Both the position numbers and the translations under genes were made by a program. The notes beneath the pieces are model-generated. The model was not told where the DNA came from. It saw nothing but the letters and a program-made list of their open reading frames with translations, and did not search any database. DNA of 40,899 bases from an uncultured Oscillospiraceae bacterium (GTDB lineage Bacteria; Bacillota_A; Clostridia; Oscillospirales; Oscillospiraceae): positions 1 through 40,899 of the forward strand of contig CAAEDK010000006.1 in the NCBI GenBank assembly GCA_900754605.1. The letters are read 5' to 3'. This document shows, in pieces, positions 14,662 to 22,836 of this stretch. The stretch's first letter is position 1; the number at the start of each line of letters is the position of its first letter.

Positions 14662-16170
14662 ATGAAGGAGCGAACCTACATTTGCTGTGATCTAAAATCG
14701 TTTTACGCAAGTGTGGAGTGCATCGAGCGTGGGCTGAATCCACTGGACACCAACCTCGTGGTGGCGGACCTGAGCCGCACTGAAAAGACCATCTGTCTGG
14801 CGGTCACACCTTCCCTGAAGGCTTATGGCATTTCCGGCCGGGCCAGGTTGTTTGAGGTGATCCAACGGGTCAAGGAGGTCAATGCCCAGCGGCAGCGGAA
14901 TGCACCTGGCCGGCAGTTCACCGGCGCTTCCTCTCACGACCCGGAGGTGCGGCGAAATCCTTCCCTGGCCCTCGACTATATCGTGGCCCCACCCCGGATG
15001 GCCCACTATATTGACTGGAGCACCCGCGTCTACAGTGTTTACCTCAAGCATGTGGCGCCGGAGGACATCTACCCATACAGCATCGATGAGGTGTTCATCG
15101 ACGCCACCAGCTACCTGCAGACCTACCATCTGTCGGCCCGTGAATTTGCCCGGAAAATCATCCTCGACATTCTGCAGACGACCGGTATCACTGCTGCGGC
15201 GGGCATTGGGACGAATCTGTATCTGGCCAAGGTCGCCATGGACATTGGCGCGAAGCATGTCCCCGCCGATGAATACGGCGTCCGCATCGCAGAACTGGAT
15301 GAGATGGGCTATCGCCGCTCCTTCTGGACCCACCGTCCGCTCACCGACTTCTGGAGGGTTGGAAAAGGCTATGCCGCCAAGCTGGAGGCACACGGCCTGT
15401 ACACCATGGGAGATATTGCCCGGTGCTCCATCGGCAAATCCACGGACTACCACAACGAGGAACTGCTCTATAAACTGTTCGGAGTAAACGCGGAGCTGCT
15501 TATTGACCACGCCTGGGGCTGGGAACCCTGCACCATTGCGGACATTAAGGCATACAAACCAGAAAACAAGAGCATCGTCTCCGGGCAGATCCTGCAGTAC
15601 CCATACCCATTTGAAAAGGCAAGGCTGGTCATCCAGGAGATGGCCGATGCACTGGCGCTGGAATTGGTAGATAAGCGGCTTGCGACCAACCAACTGGTCC
15701 TCACAGTAGGCTATGACATCGAAAACCTCAAGGGTACAGCCTACACCGGAGAGGTCACCACGGACCGCTATGGGCGCAAAATTCCCAAGCATGCTCATGG
15801 TACAGTCAATCTGGACGGATATACTTCCTCCGGCGAGGAGCTGCTCAAGGCAGCCACCAGCCTGTATGACCGGATCGTAGATAAAACCCTGCTGGCCCGC
15901 CGGCTGACTCTCTGCGCCAATCGCCTGCTGGACGAGTCTTCTGTGCCGGAGGATCTGCCGGAGCAGATCGACCTGTTTATGGACTACTCGGCAAAGGAAA
16001 AGCAGAAAAAAGAGGCTGACACTGCCTATGCACGGGAGAGAAAACTCCAGGAAACCATGCTGGGCATCAAAAAGCGTTTTGGCAAGAACGCCATCCTCAA
16101 AGGGCTGAATCTGGAGGACGGCGCCACAGCCAAGGAGAGAAACAACCAAATCGGAGGCCACAAAGCATGA
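14662..16170 (+). CDS. Y-family (translesion) DNA polymerase
   Basis: This 502-residue protein carries the Y-polymerase blocks: CDLKSFYASVEC with catalytic Asp10, LAVTPSLKAYGISGRARLFEV, and YSIDEVFIDATSYL with D142 and E143. Later come a thumb-type HhH region (FWRVGKGYAAKLEAHGLYTMGDIA) and a little-finger domain. It inserts bases opposite DNA lesions. It is longer than DinB and like the UvrX/UmuC-type polymerases of elements. ATG 14662 follows GAAGGGGTGACC. The stop overlaps the YolD start by four bases, the usual pairing for this polymerase type. Confidence 0.95.
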   Translation: MKERTYICCDLKSFYASVECIERGLNPLDTNLVVADLSRTEKTICLAVTPSLKAYGISGRARLFEVIQRVKEVNAQRQRNAPGRQFTGASSHDPEVRRNPSLALDYIVAPPRMAHYIDWSTRVYSVYLKHVAPEDIYPYSIDEVFIDATSYLQTYHLSAREFARKIILDILQTTGITAAAGIGTNLYLAKVAMDIGAKHVPADEYGVRIAELDEMGYRRSFWTHRPLTDFWRVGKGYAAKLEAHGLYTMGDIARCSIGKSTDYHNEELLYKLFGVNAELLIDHAWGWEPCTIADIKAYKPENKSIVSGQILQYPYPFEKARLVIQEMADALALELVDKRLATNQLVLTVGYDIENLKGTAYTGEVTTDRYGRKIPKHAHGTVNLDGYTSSGEELLKAATSLYDRIVDKTLLARRLTLCANRLLDESSVPEDLPEQIDLFMDYSAKEKQKKEADTAYARERKLQETMLGIKKRFGKNAILKGLNLEDGATAKERNNQIGGHKA

Positions 16171-16589
16171 CCGGACCATATGATGATATCATCAGCCTGC
16201 CGCATCCTACCTCAGCCAAGCACCCGAGGATGCCGCTCTCAGACCGTGCGGCTCAGTTTGCGCCCTTCGCGGCCCTGTCCGGCCACAGCGCCGCACTTGC
16301 GGAAACGGCACGGCTGACTGACCAGCGTATGGAGTTAGATGAGGACGCAAGGGCAGCCTTGGACTTAAAACAGCAACTGCTGTTGGAGCGGATCAAAGAG
16401 CGGCCGGAAATCACGGTGACCTGGTTCCAGCCCGACGCAAAGAAAGACGGCGGCCGGTATATCGTATCAACCGGGAGGCTGAAAAGAATCCATGAGGCGG
16501 ATCAGGTATTGATTCTGGTTGATGGCTTAAGGATACCGATAGGCGACATCGTTGAACTGGAAAGTGAGTGCATTCGGGGGCTTCTTTGA
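16167..16589 (+). CDS. YolD-like family protein, copy 1
   Basis: This 140-residue protein (MTGPYDDIISLPHPTSAKHP, then RMPLSDRAAQFAPFAALSGH) matches the YolD-like family, small partners encoded next to Y-family polymerases. It starts at the ATGA overlap with the polymerase stop. The second half contains EVTVTWFQPDAKKDGGRYI-like features typical of the family, which is proposed to substitute for UmuD. Its frame is repeated at 19566-19973 with about 94% nucleotide identity. Confidence 0.93.
   Translation: MTGPYDDIISLPHPTSAKHPRMPLSDRAAQFAPFAALSGHSAALAETARLTDQRMELDEDARAALDLKQQLLLERIKERPEITVTWFQPDAKKDGGRYIVSTGRLKRIHEADQVLILVDGLRIPIGDIVELESECIRGLL
16179..16586 (+). repeat. Direct repeat, YolD copy 1
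   Basis: The 408 bases are matched by 19566-19973 without gaps. I count about 23 mismatches, mostly at third codon positions and mostly in the first half. The match begins at the TAT codon after MTGP and ends just before the stop codon. Confidence 0.9.
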
Positions 16590-16632
16590 GAGAAATTGAA
16601 AAGCTGTGTACAGTGTTTGCGCCAACATACGA

Positions 16633-16664
16633 CTAATTTTATAAGTTATAACTGATAAAATTAG
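16633..16664. promoter_or_regulatory. 32-base AT-rich palindrome upstream of the ATPase gene
   Basis: CTAATTTTAT (16633-16642) pairs with ATAAAATTAG (16655-16664). The centre AGTTATAACT is itself a perfect palindrome, so 15 of 16 base pairs match across the whole. It lies 11 bases upstream of a -35 box and is a likely operator. Confidence 0.75.
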
Positions 16665-16674
16665 ATTATATCAG

Positions 16675-16703
16675 TTGATTTTCAGTTGTAAATGGGATAT
16701 ACT
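16675..16703 (+). promoter_or_regulatory. Promoter of the DUF4143-type ATPase
   Basis: TTGATT (16675-16680) and TATACT (16698-16703) are 17 bases apart, 33 bases before the ATG. Confidence 0.8.
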
Positions 16704-16735
16704 GAGGTCAACGATAGAAAGGAGGCGCTCCAATC

Positions 16736-17950
16736 ATGATCAAACGAGAACTGTATATGAACCGCATCCGTCCCTTCATTGGGGGCGAACTGATTAAGGT
16801 AATGACCGGCATTCGCCGCTCCGGTAAGTCGGTGATGCTGGAACTGATCAAAGAGGAACTGGCGGAGGCTGGTGTTGCCCCGTCTCAGATGATCTCAATC
16901 AATTTTGAAGATATGCGGTACTCCCATCTGCAGACCGCAACGGCTCTGCACGATGAGATCATAAAACGGGCAGAGGGCATCGAGGGAAAAGCGTATCTGT
17001 TTTTTGACGAGATCCAGGAAGTAGAGGGCTGGGAAAAGTGCGTCAATTCTTTGCGAGTGGCGCTGGACTGCGATATCTACATTACGGGCTCCAACGCAAA
17101 ACTGCTGTCCGGTGAACTGGCCACTTATATTGGCGGACGGTATGTGGAGTTTGTGATTTACCCATTCTCCTTCGCTGAATTCCTGGAACTGTACCACACA
17201 ATCGCACCAAGCGATTCGATCCAGCAATGCTTTCAAAAATACCTGCTGGCCGGAGGAATGCCCTATCTGGCCAACCTCCGGTACGAGGAAGAACCCTCCC
17301 GACAGTATCTCACAGATCTATTCAATTCTGTGCAGCTCAAGGATATCGTAAAAAGGAACAAGATTCGGGATATTGATTTGCTGGAGCGCATCATCGCGTA
17401 TATGACCGCAAATGTCGGAACGGTTTTCTCAGCGTCCTCTCTGGCTAAGTTTTTCAAAAATGAGCAGCGGACTGTCGCGGCGGAAACCATCCTGAACTAT
17501 GTGCGGTACTGCTGTGACGCATATCTCTTCTATCAGGTAAAGCGCCAAGACCTGCAGGGCAAGCAGATACTGGCCTCCAACGAAAAGTATTATATTGCGG
17601 ATCACGGCATTCGGGAGGCTGTGTTCGGCGGGAACATGAAGGACATCAACCTGATCCTCGAAAACATTGTCTACATGGAACTGCTGCGACGGGGTTATGT
17701 TGTCACAGTAGGCAGAGCAGGAGAAAAAGAAATTGACTTTGTATGCGAAAAAAGAGGAGAAAAACTCTATGTGCAGGTAACATACCTGCTGGCCTCTGAA
17801 GATACTGTGAAACGGGAGTTCGGTGCATACGATGGCATCCAGGACAATTTCCCCAAGTATGTCGTATCCCTCGACGAGTTTGACATGAGCAGGAACGGGA
17901 TCAAGCACCGGAATATCCGCGACTTTCTTCTGATGAAAGAATGGAACTGA
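16736..17950 (+). CDS. AAA ATPase with DUF4143 domain
   Basis: ATG 16736 follows AAAGGAGGCG. The 404-residue protein has a Walker A motif GIRRSGKS (25-32), a Walker B AYLFFDE (87-93) and a TGSN sensor (117-120). The sequence GGRYVEFVIYPFSFAEFLELY is typical of this family. The C-terminal DUF4143 region ends in a nuclease-like fold (GEKEIDFVCEKRGEKLYVQVTY, where D and the later E/Q-x-V would be in the place of the PD-(D/E)XK motif, but the Lys is replaced). Role unknown. It lies between two YolD copies with the HEPN gene and has its own promoter and operator. Confidence 0.92.
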   Translation: MIKRELYMNRIRPFIGGELIKVMTGIRRSGKSVMLELIKEELAEAGVAPSQMISINFEDMRYSHLQTATALHDEIIKRAEGIEGKAYLFFDEIQEVEGWEKCVNSLRVALDCDIYITGSNAKLLSGELATYIGGRYVEFVIYPFSFAEFLELYHTIAPSDSIQQCFQKYLLAGGMPYLANLRYEEEPSRQYLTDLFNSVQLKDIVKRNKIRDIDLLERIIAYMTANVGTVFSASSLAKFFKNEQRTVAAETILNYVRYCCDAYLFYQVKRQDLQGKQILASNEKYYIADHGIREAVFGGNMKDINLILENIVYMELLRRGYVVTVGRAGEKEIDFVCEKRGEKLYVQVTYLLASEDTVKREFGAYDGIQDNFPKYVVSLDEFDMSRNGIKHRNIRDFLLMKEWN

Positions 17951-18087
17951 AAAATGACAGATCCGGTACAATCAACTTTTTATTTCATCAGACTGTTATA
18001 GCAACAGAAAATTTTCAGTGTCAGAGCTCGAATATCTCCTATGGAATCAAGAGATAAGAACAAAACGAAGATGAAGGAGTAAGGGAT

Positions 18088-19446
18088 ATGTCATCAATTA
18101 TTTATGGTTCAATAAAGCACAAGGATAAATCATATCCTTTTTTCCTTGAGGGGCGCAGAGTTAACATCGTTGGTGCCGCATGGGAATGCTGTAGAGACTT
18201 TCAAAACATCGATGAAGAAAAATCTATTTTCGGTGTTACTTCAGACAACAGGCAGATTTTATTTCTTAAATGCAGATTCTCCTTCTCATCGTTATATCAA
18301 AAAGTATGGTTTTACCCTATAGGATATGTTTTGTCCAGTGGAAACATAGGTAATCCATATGATTTCACCTTTGAGAAGGTATCATTTTATTCGGATGCCC
18401 TAAACTCCTTCTATCCTCCGCAGAGGGCAATATCGACTGATTTTGATTGGAAGAGTTGGGACGGTAGTATGGCAATAAAGCTCAAACCGTTTGATGAGAC
18501 TGAGATTTCGTTTGACTACAAAGAATGCACATGCAAATTAAATGTGTCGCGCTATGTGATAACCCAAGCGGGTAAATCAAATCTTGGTAATATCAATGCT
18601 GTTTTTTCATTTGAGCTCAAATCAGGCATTAAGCAGTCTTGTGAAGAATTACCGCAATATTATCTGGCGTTATTTGATTTCCTGTCTTTCATCAATTATG
18701 AAACCAATATAAATTTTGATAAAATCGTATTATATAAAAGGACCGAAGCCGGATTCTCCCATTGTGCCGATGCTTATATATTTTCAGATCAGGGAGAATA
18801 CCTGCCGAAGTCACCGCCGAACACGATAACAGTAGACGATATACCTTTGGATAAGCTTGAAACTGTGTTTTCAAAAATTGCAGGTCTTCGAGAAAATGAT
18901 AAAAGATTATGCTATTATTTCCCTAAAAACTATAAGGAACGAATTCGAGTCGATGCCAGCCGGTGGCTTTTGAAAGCAACGACCTTTGAGGGATTGTTCA
19001 GGAAATGCTATCCTGATTTCAAGCAGAACAAGAAAGAGCAATTTCGGACCGCGAAGAAGGTAGCTTTGACGGCTTTGAATAATATCGAGCAAAAGCAAAT
19101 GAGCAAAGGAGAGCAGAAATATCTTAATGACTGCATAAGCCAAGTCGAGCGCTACGAAGGGCTCTTAAAAGAAATTGTTGATTTCATTGTAAAAGAAAAA
19201 TACAAAGAAGAACTTAGCGACTTGTTGAGAGCCAACGAAAAAGAGTTCCATTTAGAGTTAAATTCCTATGGGGAAATATATAGTGAATACAGGAATAAAA
19301 TCGCACATGGTGATATAGATCCGGTAGGTGAAAATGAATGGGCGGTTTATCGGGTGCTACAAGCCGTGACCTATTTCATGCTCTTTGAGGGTACTGGACT
19401 TAGCTGTGGCACACTTCGTACAATCACAAAAAAACTGTTCCTGTAG
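18088..19446 (+). CDS. ApeA-like HEPN domain protein (putative anti-phage)
   Basis: ATG 18088 follows GAAGGAGTAAGGG. The 452-residue protein has an N-terminal part that resembles the ApeA N-terminal domain (ERR-type beta-rich region; SIFGVTSDNRQILFLKCRF). The C-terminal HEPN domain carries the RX4-6H ribonuclease motif as RNKIAH (402-407) within SEYRNKIAHGDI. In E. coli ApeA and related HEPN proteins cause abortive infection by cutting RNA. The gene is much more AT-rich than both neighbours, a sign of recent acquisition. The assignment is by motif and general resemblance; no partner toxin or sensor is clear besides the preceding ATPase. Confidence 0.75.
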   Translation: MSSIIYGSIKHKDKSYPFFLEGRRVNIVGAAWECCRDFQNIDEEKSIFGVTSDNRQILFLKCRFSFSSLYQKVWFYPIGYVLSSGNIGNPYDFTFEKVSFYSDALNSFYPPQRAISTDFDWKSWDGSMAIKLKPFDETEISFDYKECTCKLNVSRYVITQAGKSNLGNINAVFSFELKSGIKQSCEELPQYYLALFDFLSFINYETNINFDKIVLYKRTEAGFSHCADAYIFSDQGEYLPKSPPNTITVDDIPLDKLETVFSKIAGLRENDKRLCYYFPKNYKERIRVDASRWLLKATTFEGLFRKCYPDFKQNKKEQFRTAKKVALTALNNIEQKQMSKGEQKYLNDCISQVERYEGLLKEIVDFIVKEKYKEELSDLLRANEKEFHLELNSYGEIYSEYRNKIAHGDIDPVGENEWAVYRVLQAVTYFMLFEGTGLSCGTLRTITKKLFL

Positions 19447-19505
19447 GGAAATGTAAAACAGACTGCCACCTATAGCCGTTTGACCAGCAAATCAAGGATC
19501 GAACT

Positions 19506-19976
19506 TTGATCATCTTTTCCATATGCATCCCCACCAGGGCCAACAAATGGCCCTGGTGGGCACTTTATGACGATATCATCAACCTGCCGCACCCTACCTC
19601 AGCCAAGCATCCAAGGATGCCGCTCTCGGACCGTGCGGCCCAGTTTGCGCCCTTTGCGGCCCTGTCCGGCCACAGCGCCGCCCTTGCGGAATCGGCACGG
19701 CTGACTGACCAGCGCATGGAACTGGACGAGGATGCCAGGGCTGCCTTGGACTTAAAACAGCAACTGCTGTTGGAGCGGATCAAAGAGCGGCCGGAAATCA
19801 CGGTGACCTGGTTCCAGCCTGACGCGAAGAAAGACGGCGGCCGGTATATCGTATCAACCGGGAGGCTGAAAAGAATCCATGAGGCGGATCAGGTACTGAT
19901 TCTGGCTGATGGCTTAAGGATACCGATAGGCGACATTGTTGAACTGGAAAGTGAGTGCATTCGGGGGCTTCTTTAA
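19506..19976 (+). CDS. YolD-like protein, copy 2 (5' end replaced)
   Basis: From residue 21 the protein repeats copy 1 (YDDIINLPHPTSAKHPRMPL and onward) with only four amino acid differences that I can see. The normal start MTGP is missing. The frame is open upstream to a TTG at 19506, 7 bases after AAGGA (19494-19498), which would add 20 residues encoded partly by a hairpin. It may be translated from this TTG or be a 5'-truncated remnant. No polymerase gene precedes this copy. Confidence 0.7.
   Translation: MIIFSICIPTRANKWPWWALYDDIINLPHPTSAKHPRMPLSDRAAQFAPFAALSGHSAALAESARLTDQRMELDEDARAALDLKQQLLLERIKERPEITVTWFQPDAKKDGGRYIVSTGRLKRIHEADQVLILADGLRIPIGDIVELESECIRGLL
19530..19560. repeat. 12-bp inverted repeat between the HEPN gene and YolD copy 2
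   Basis: CCCACCAGGGCC (19530-19541) pairs perfectly with GGCCCTGGTGGG (19549-19560) around a 7-base loop. No T run follows, so termination is doubtful. It sits at the boundary where homology with YolD copy 1 begins. Confidence 0.8.
19566..19973 (+). repeat. Direct repeat, YolD copy 2
   Basis: This is the partner of 16179-16586, 3,387 bases apart and in the same direction. The bases on both sides of the repeats differ, so homology is confined to the YolD frame. Confidence 0.9.
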
Positions 19977-19990
19977 TCTACCATGAGCAT

Positions 19991-20037
19991 GTAACCCCTT
20001 ATAACCCCTTGAATGTTTGACGGTTATAGGGTATAAT
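19991..20037 (+). promoter_or_regulatory. Promoter and operator-like repeats of the DUF6788-type ATPase
   Basis: TTGAAT (20009-20014) and TATAAT (20032-20037) are 17 bases apart. A tandem pair of TAACCCCTT units (19992-20010) abuts the -35. TATAACC (20000-20006) is inverted as GGTTATA (20022-20028), spanning the -35. Tight control by a dimeric repressor is likely. Confidence 0.75.
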
Positions 20038-20063
20038 AAAATACAGTAGAATGGAGGTGCGAC

Positions 20064-21932
20064 ATGGACGAGTTGAAACGACAGGAGAAGATTCAGGAAC
20101 TGGAAAGACAGATCGCTGGCCTGCCGATTGGTTACATCTCAAAGAAGACGATCAACGGTAAAGTCCGATACTACCACCAGTGGACAGAGAACAGAAAAAA
20201 GCACAGCCAATATCTTCGAGATGGAGAGATGGAGGCATTGCGCGAACAAATTGAACGGCGCAAGTCCCTTCAAGCTCAGCTGAAGGATCTGCAATCTGGT
20301 GTGCCAAAAGTGCGACGGCCCAAGTTGGATTTTGAAACCAGCGTGATCACTGGGAAGGGTCTGGAGGCCATGTCGCAGGGCGTAAAGGACTGGGGACTCC
20401 GTGATTGCTTTGTCCAACTGGAGGAGTATCTCTATGGCAAGGAGAGTGACCGCGTCTGTTTGATCTTCGGCCTGCGCCGAACTGGAAAGACGACCATGCT
20501 CCGCCAGGCCATCGGCAGAATGACAAAGGAGGACTTGAGCCGCACCGCCTATATCAAAGCCCGCAGGACTGACAATATGGCGATGATGAACCGGGATCTC
20601 AAGAAGCTGTTTGACGCTGGATTCCAATATGTGTTCATCGACGAGGTCACGCTGATGGAGGACTTTATTGACTCGGCTGCCCTCTTTTCTGATGTGTTTG
20701 CAGCCATGGGAATGAAGGTCGTCCTGTCCGGTACGGACTCCCTGGGCTTCTGGCTGGCAATGGATGAAGAATTGTACGACCGGGCAAAGCCCATCCACAC
20801 AACTTTTATCCCATACCGGGAGTATAGCCGTCTGCTTGGAATCGACAGCATTGATGAGTACATTCGTTATGGCGGTACACTGCGCGCCGGAGAGCTGGCC
20901 TTTGATGATGAAGATGTAAATGCTCAGGATGCATCCTTCCGGGATGACGAGTCAACCCGAAGATACATTGATACGGCGATCTGCAAGAACATTCAGCACT
21001 CCCTGGCCTGCTATGAGGCAGGAGGACATTTCCGCCATCTGTACTCTTTATACGAGGCTGGAGAACTGACTGGAGCCATTAATCGAATCATTGAGGACAT
21101 GAACCACCGTTTCCTGATCTCAGTGCTGACGGGTGATTTCACCTCTCACGACCTACGGCTCACAGCTGCAAACCTGCGGAAAGAGCGCGATCCCCAAAAG
21201 CGCACAGAGGTTCTGGATACCATTGACACTGAGACGGTCACCCGGCGTTTGATGGAACTGCTGGATATCCGGAACAAGGAGGAGCAGTCCATTGGTATCA
21301 CAACTGCTCACATCATAGAGATCAGACAGTATCTTGCCGCACTGGAGTTGATCGTGGATTGTCCCATTGAAGCGGCGGACCCCGGAATTGAACCAGTGGA
21401 ACATATTCTCTTCACACAGCCGGGAATGCGATATTGCCAGGCTCAGGCCCTTGTCCATTCCTTGTTGAAGGATGAGCAGTTCTCGGCGCTCAGCGAATAT
21501 GATAAAACACAGGTCACGGGCCGCATTCTTGAAGAAGTCCGTGGCCGAATGATGGAAGATATCGTGCTGCTGGAAACCATGAAGGCGACTGACAAGGATC
21601 ACCGTGTTTTCAAACTGCAGTTTGAGGCTGGCGAGTTTGATATGGTCATCTATGACCAGAAAGAAAACTCCTGTGAGATCTTTGAAATCAAACACAGCAG
21701 CAAACAGGTTCCCCTTCAATACCGGCACCTCGTCGATGAGGATAAATGCCGGAGGACGGAACGGCGATTTGGCCCCATCCAGGGACGCTATATCCTGTAC
21801 CGCGGCGAAGACGCGCAGATGGGAAATGGGGTTCAATATTGGAATGTAGAGAATTATCTGAAAGCTCTGCCGACATTGGATATCGTCCAAGTACAGGAAA
21901 CCGGTATGCAGTCAATCGAACCTACTCTGTAA
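20064..21932 (+). CDS. ATPase with DUF6788-like N-terminus and nuclease-like C-terminus
   Basis: ATG 20064 follows GGAGGTGCGAC. The 622-residue protein has three parts. First is a short region like DUF6788 (ISKKTINGKVRYYHQWTENRKKHSQYL, about 24-51). Second is an AAA-type ATPase with Walker A GLRRTGKT (136-143) and Walker B YVFIDEV (189-195), followed by VVLSGTDSLGFW. Third is a C-terminal segment with D526 ... E541-I-K543 (CEIFEIKHSSK) that fits a PD-(D/E)XK nuclease core. It resembles the DUF4143/archaeal-ATPase type proteins but with an extra N-terminal domain. Role unknown; defence or DNA processing is possible. Confidence 0.88.
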   Translation: MDELKRQEKIQELERQIAGLPIGYISKKTINGKVRYYHQWTENRKKHSQYLRDGEMEALREQIERRKSLQAQLKDLQSGVPKVRRPKLDFETSVITGKGLEAMSQGVKDWGLRDCFVQLEEYLYGKESDRVCLIFGLRRTGKTTMLRQAIGRMTKEDLSRTAYIKARRTDNMAMMNRDLKKLFDAGFQYVFIDEVTLMEDFIDSAALFSDVFAAMGMKVVLSGTDSLGFWLAMDEELYDRAKPIHTTFIPYREYSRLLGIDSIDEYIRYGGTLRAGELAFDDEDVNAQDASFRDDESTRRYIDTAICKNIQHSLACYEAGGHFRHLYSLYEAGELTGAINRIIEDMNHRFLISVLTGDFTSHDLRLTAANLRKERDPQKRTEVLDTIDTETVTRRLMELLDIRNKEEQSIGITTAHIIEIRQYLAALELIVDCPIEAADPGIEPVEHILFTQPGMRYCQAQALVHSLLKDEQFSALSEYDKTQVTGRILEEVRGRMMEDIVLLETMKATDKDHRVFKLQFEAGEFDMVIYDQKENSCEIFEIKHSSKQVPLQYRHLVDEDKCRRTERRFGPIQGRYILYRGEDAQMGNGVQYWNVENYLKALPTLDIVQVQETGMQSIEPTL

Positions 21933-21971
21933 AAGGACTATCGCCACTAAGCGGTTACAATTAGAAATTGA

Positions 21972-22015
21972 AAAGCATCGGCTATCTTTTTAGGATAGCC
22001 GATGCTTTATTTTTA
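21972..22015 (+). terminator. Intrinsic terminator after the ATPase gene
   Basis: A 15-bp stem (21972-21986 with 21994-22008) is followed by ATTTTTA. Confidence 0.92.
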
Positions 22016-22026
22016 GGAGGATTACT

Positions 22027-22185
22027 ATGAACAGGATACTCAGAATCGACGAAGAGACGCCCGAAATGCACATCACAGTTCAAGGCTATAAGGTCACTCT
22101 CTGCTTTGCAGAAAAAGAAAATCCTGAAGTTGCTGTATTAGTAAAGCAGGCTCTCCTGAGCGCCTATGCAATGCCCCGGAAATAG
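22027..22185 (+). CDS. Small protein upstream of the recombinases
   Basis: ATG 22027 follows TAGGAGGATTACT. The 52-residue frame reads MNRILRIDEETPEMHITVQG and continues with a short beta-rich core and helical end, stopping with TAG 22183-22185. Small proteins of this layout (transposon TnpW-like) are often found next to serine recombinases in clostridial elements. I compare only by position and general shape; it could be an excision helper. Confidence 0.6.
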   Translation: MNRILRIDEETPEMHITVQGYKVTLCFAEKENPEVAVLVKQALLSAYAMPRK

Positions 22186-22241
22186 AACGACTTGCTGAAG
22201 GTCTTGCATTCAGAAGATTTGATGAAGGGATGGTCAGTAAA

Positions 22242-22643
22242 ATGGCTGAAAGAGTCTATTGCTTATACAGAGGTAAGGATCAGGAAAGCATCCTCATGCA
22301 GAAGAACGCCTGCCACGATTTTGTAGAGAAAAAAGGCTGGAACATTGTTGGCGAGGAGCAGGAGATCGGCGTGTCCGGCTATAAAGTCAGCGCTGATGAC
22401 CTTGTTAAGTTACAGCGCATTAGAAAGGCTGCTGAGCAGGGTGAGTTTGATATCCTGCTGGTCTTTATGTATGACCGGCTGGGACGCAATCTCAACGAAA
22501 CCCCATTCATCGCAGAGTGGTTTATCAAGAAGGGTATCCATGTTTGGAGCGTCTATGAGGGAGAGATCATAGACGGCGTTGACGCAGAACGCATGCTTGA
22601 CTACATTCGCTTTTGGCAGACTGATGAGGCCCAAAAACTTTGA
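22242..22643 (+). CDS. Truncated serine recombinase N-terminal domain without catalytic Ser
   Basis: The 133-residue product (MAERVYCLYRGKDQESILMQ...) is clearly related to the N-terminal domain of the recombinase at 22837. The 13-residue stretch beginning VSTNKQ, which carries the catalytic Ser, is replaced by a short unrelated join, and the frame stops after FWQTDEAQKL, where the intact protein goes on to its DNA-binding domains. The remaining resolvase core (DILLVFMYDRLGRN) is kept. It cannot be catalytic. It may be a decayed copy or a protein that interferes with or helps the intact recombinase. Confidence 0.75.
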   Translation: MAERVYCLYRGKDQESILMQKNACHDFVEKKGWNIVGEEQEIGVSGYKVSADDLVKLQRIRKAAEQGEFDILLVFMYDRLGRNLNETPFIAEWFIKKGIHVWSVYEGEIIDGVDAERMLDYIRFWQTDEAQKL

Positions 22644-22836
22644 GCAAAGTACAGGATAACCAAACACACCAGCCTATTCACTGCAGACTTACCTCCAAAA
22701 AGATTATCAATTCCCCTGGCTATTCTGGCCGTAGTGTGAGATAATGGGTATGGCGAAAGCCGGGAACCTTGATAATCGAATAGAATGAATTGGGTGTCCG
22801 CCCTCTCACACAAAAAACATGAGAGGACGGATATCA

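Noticed and set aside
14692..16179. A 495-codon open frame on the minus strand opposite the Y-family polymerase
   Set aside because: The plus strand carries the polymerase with full catalytic motifs; the minus frame has no ribosome site and a composition typical of an antisense shadow.
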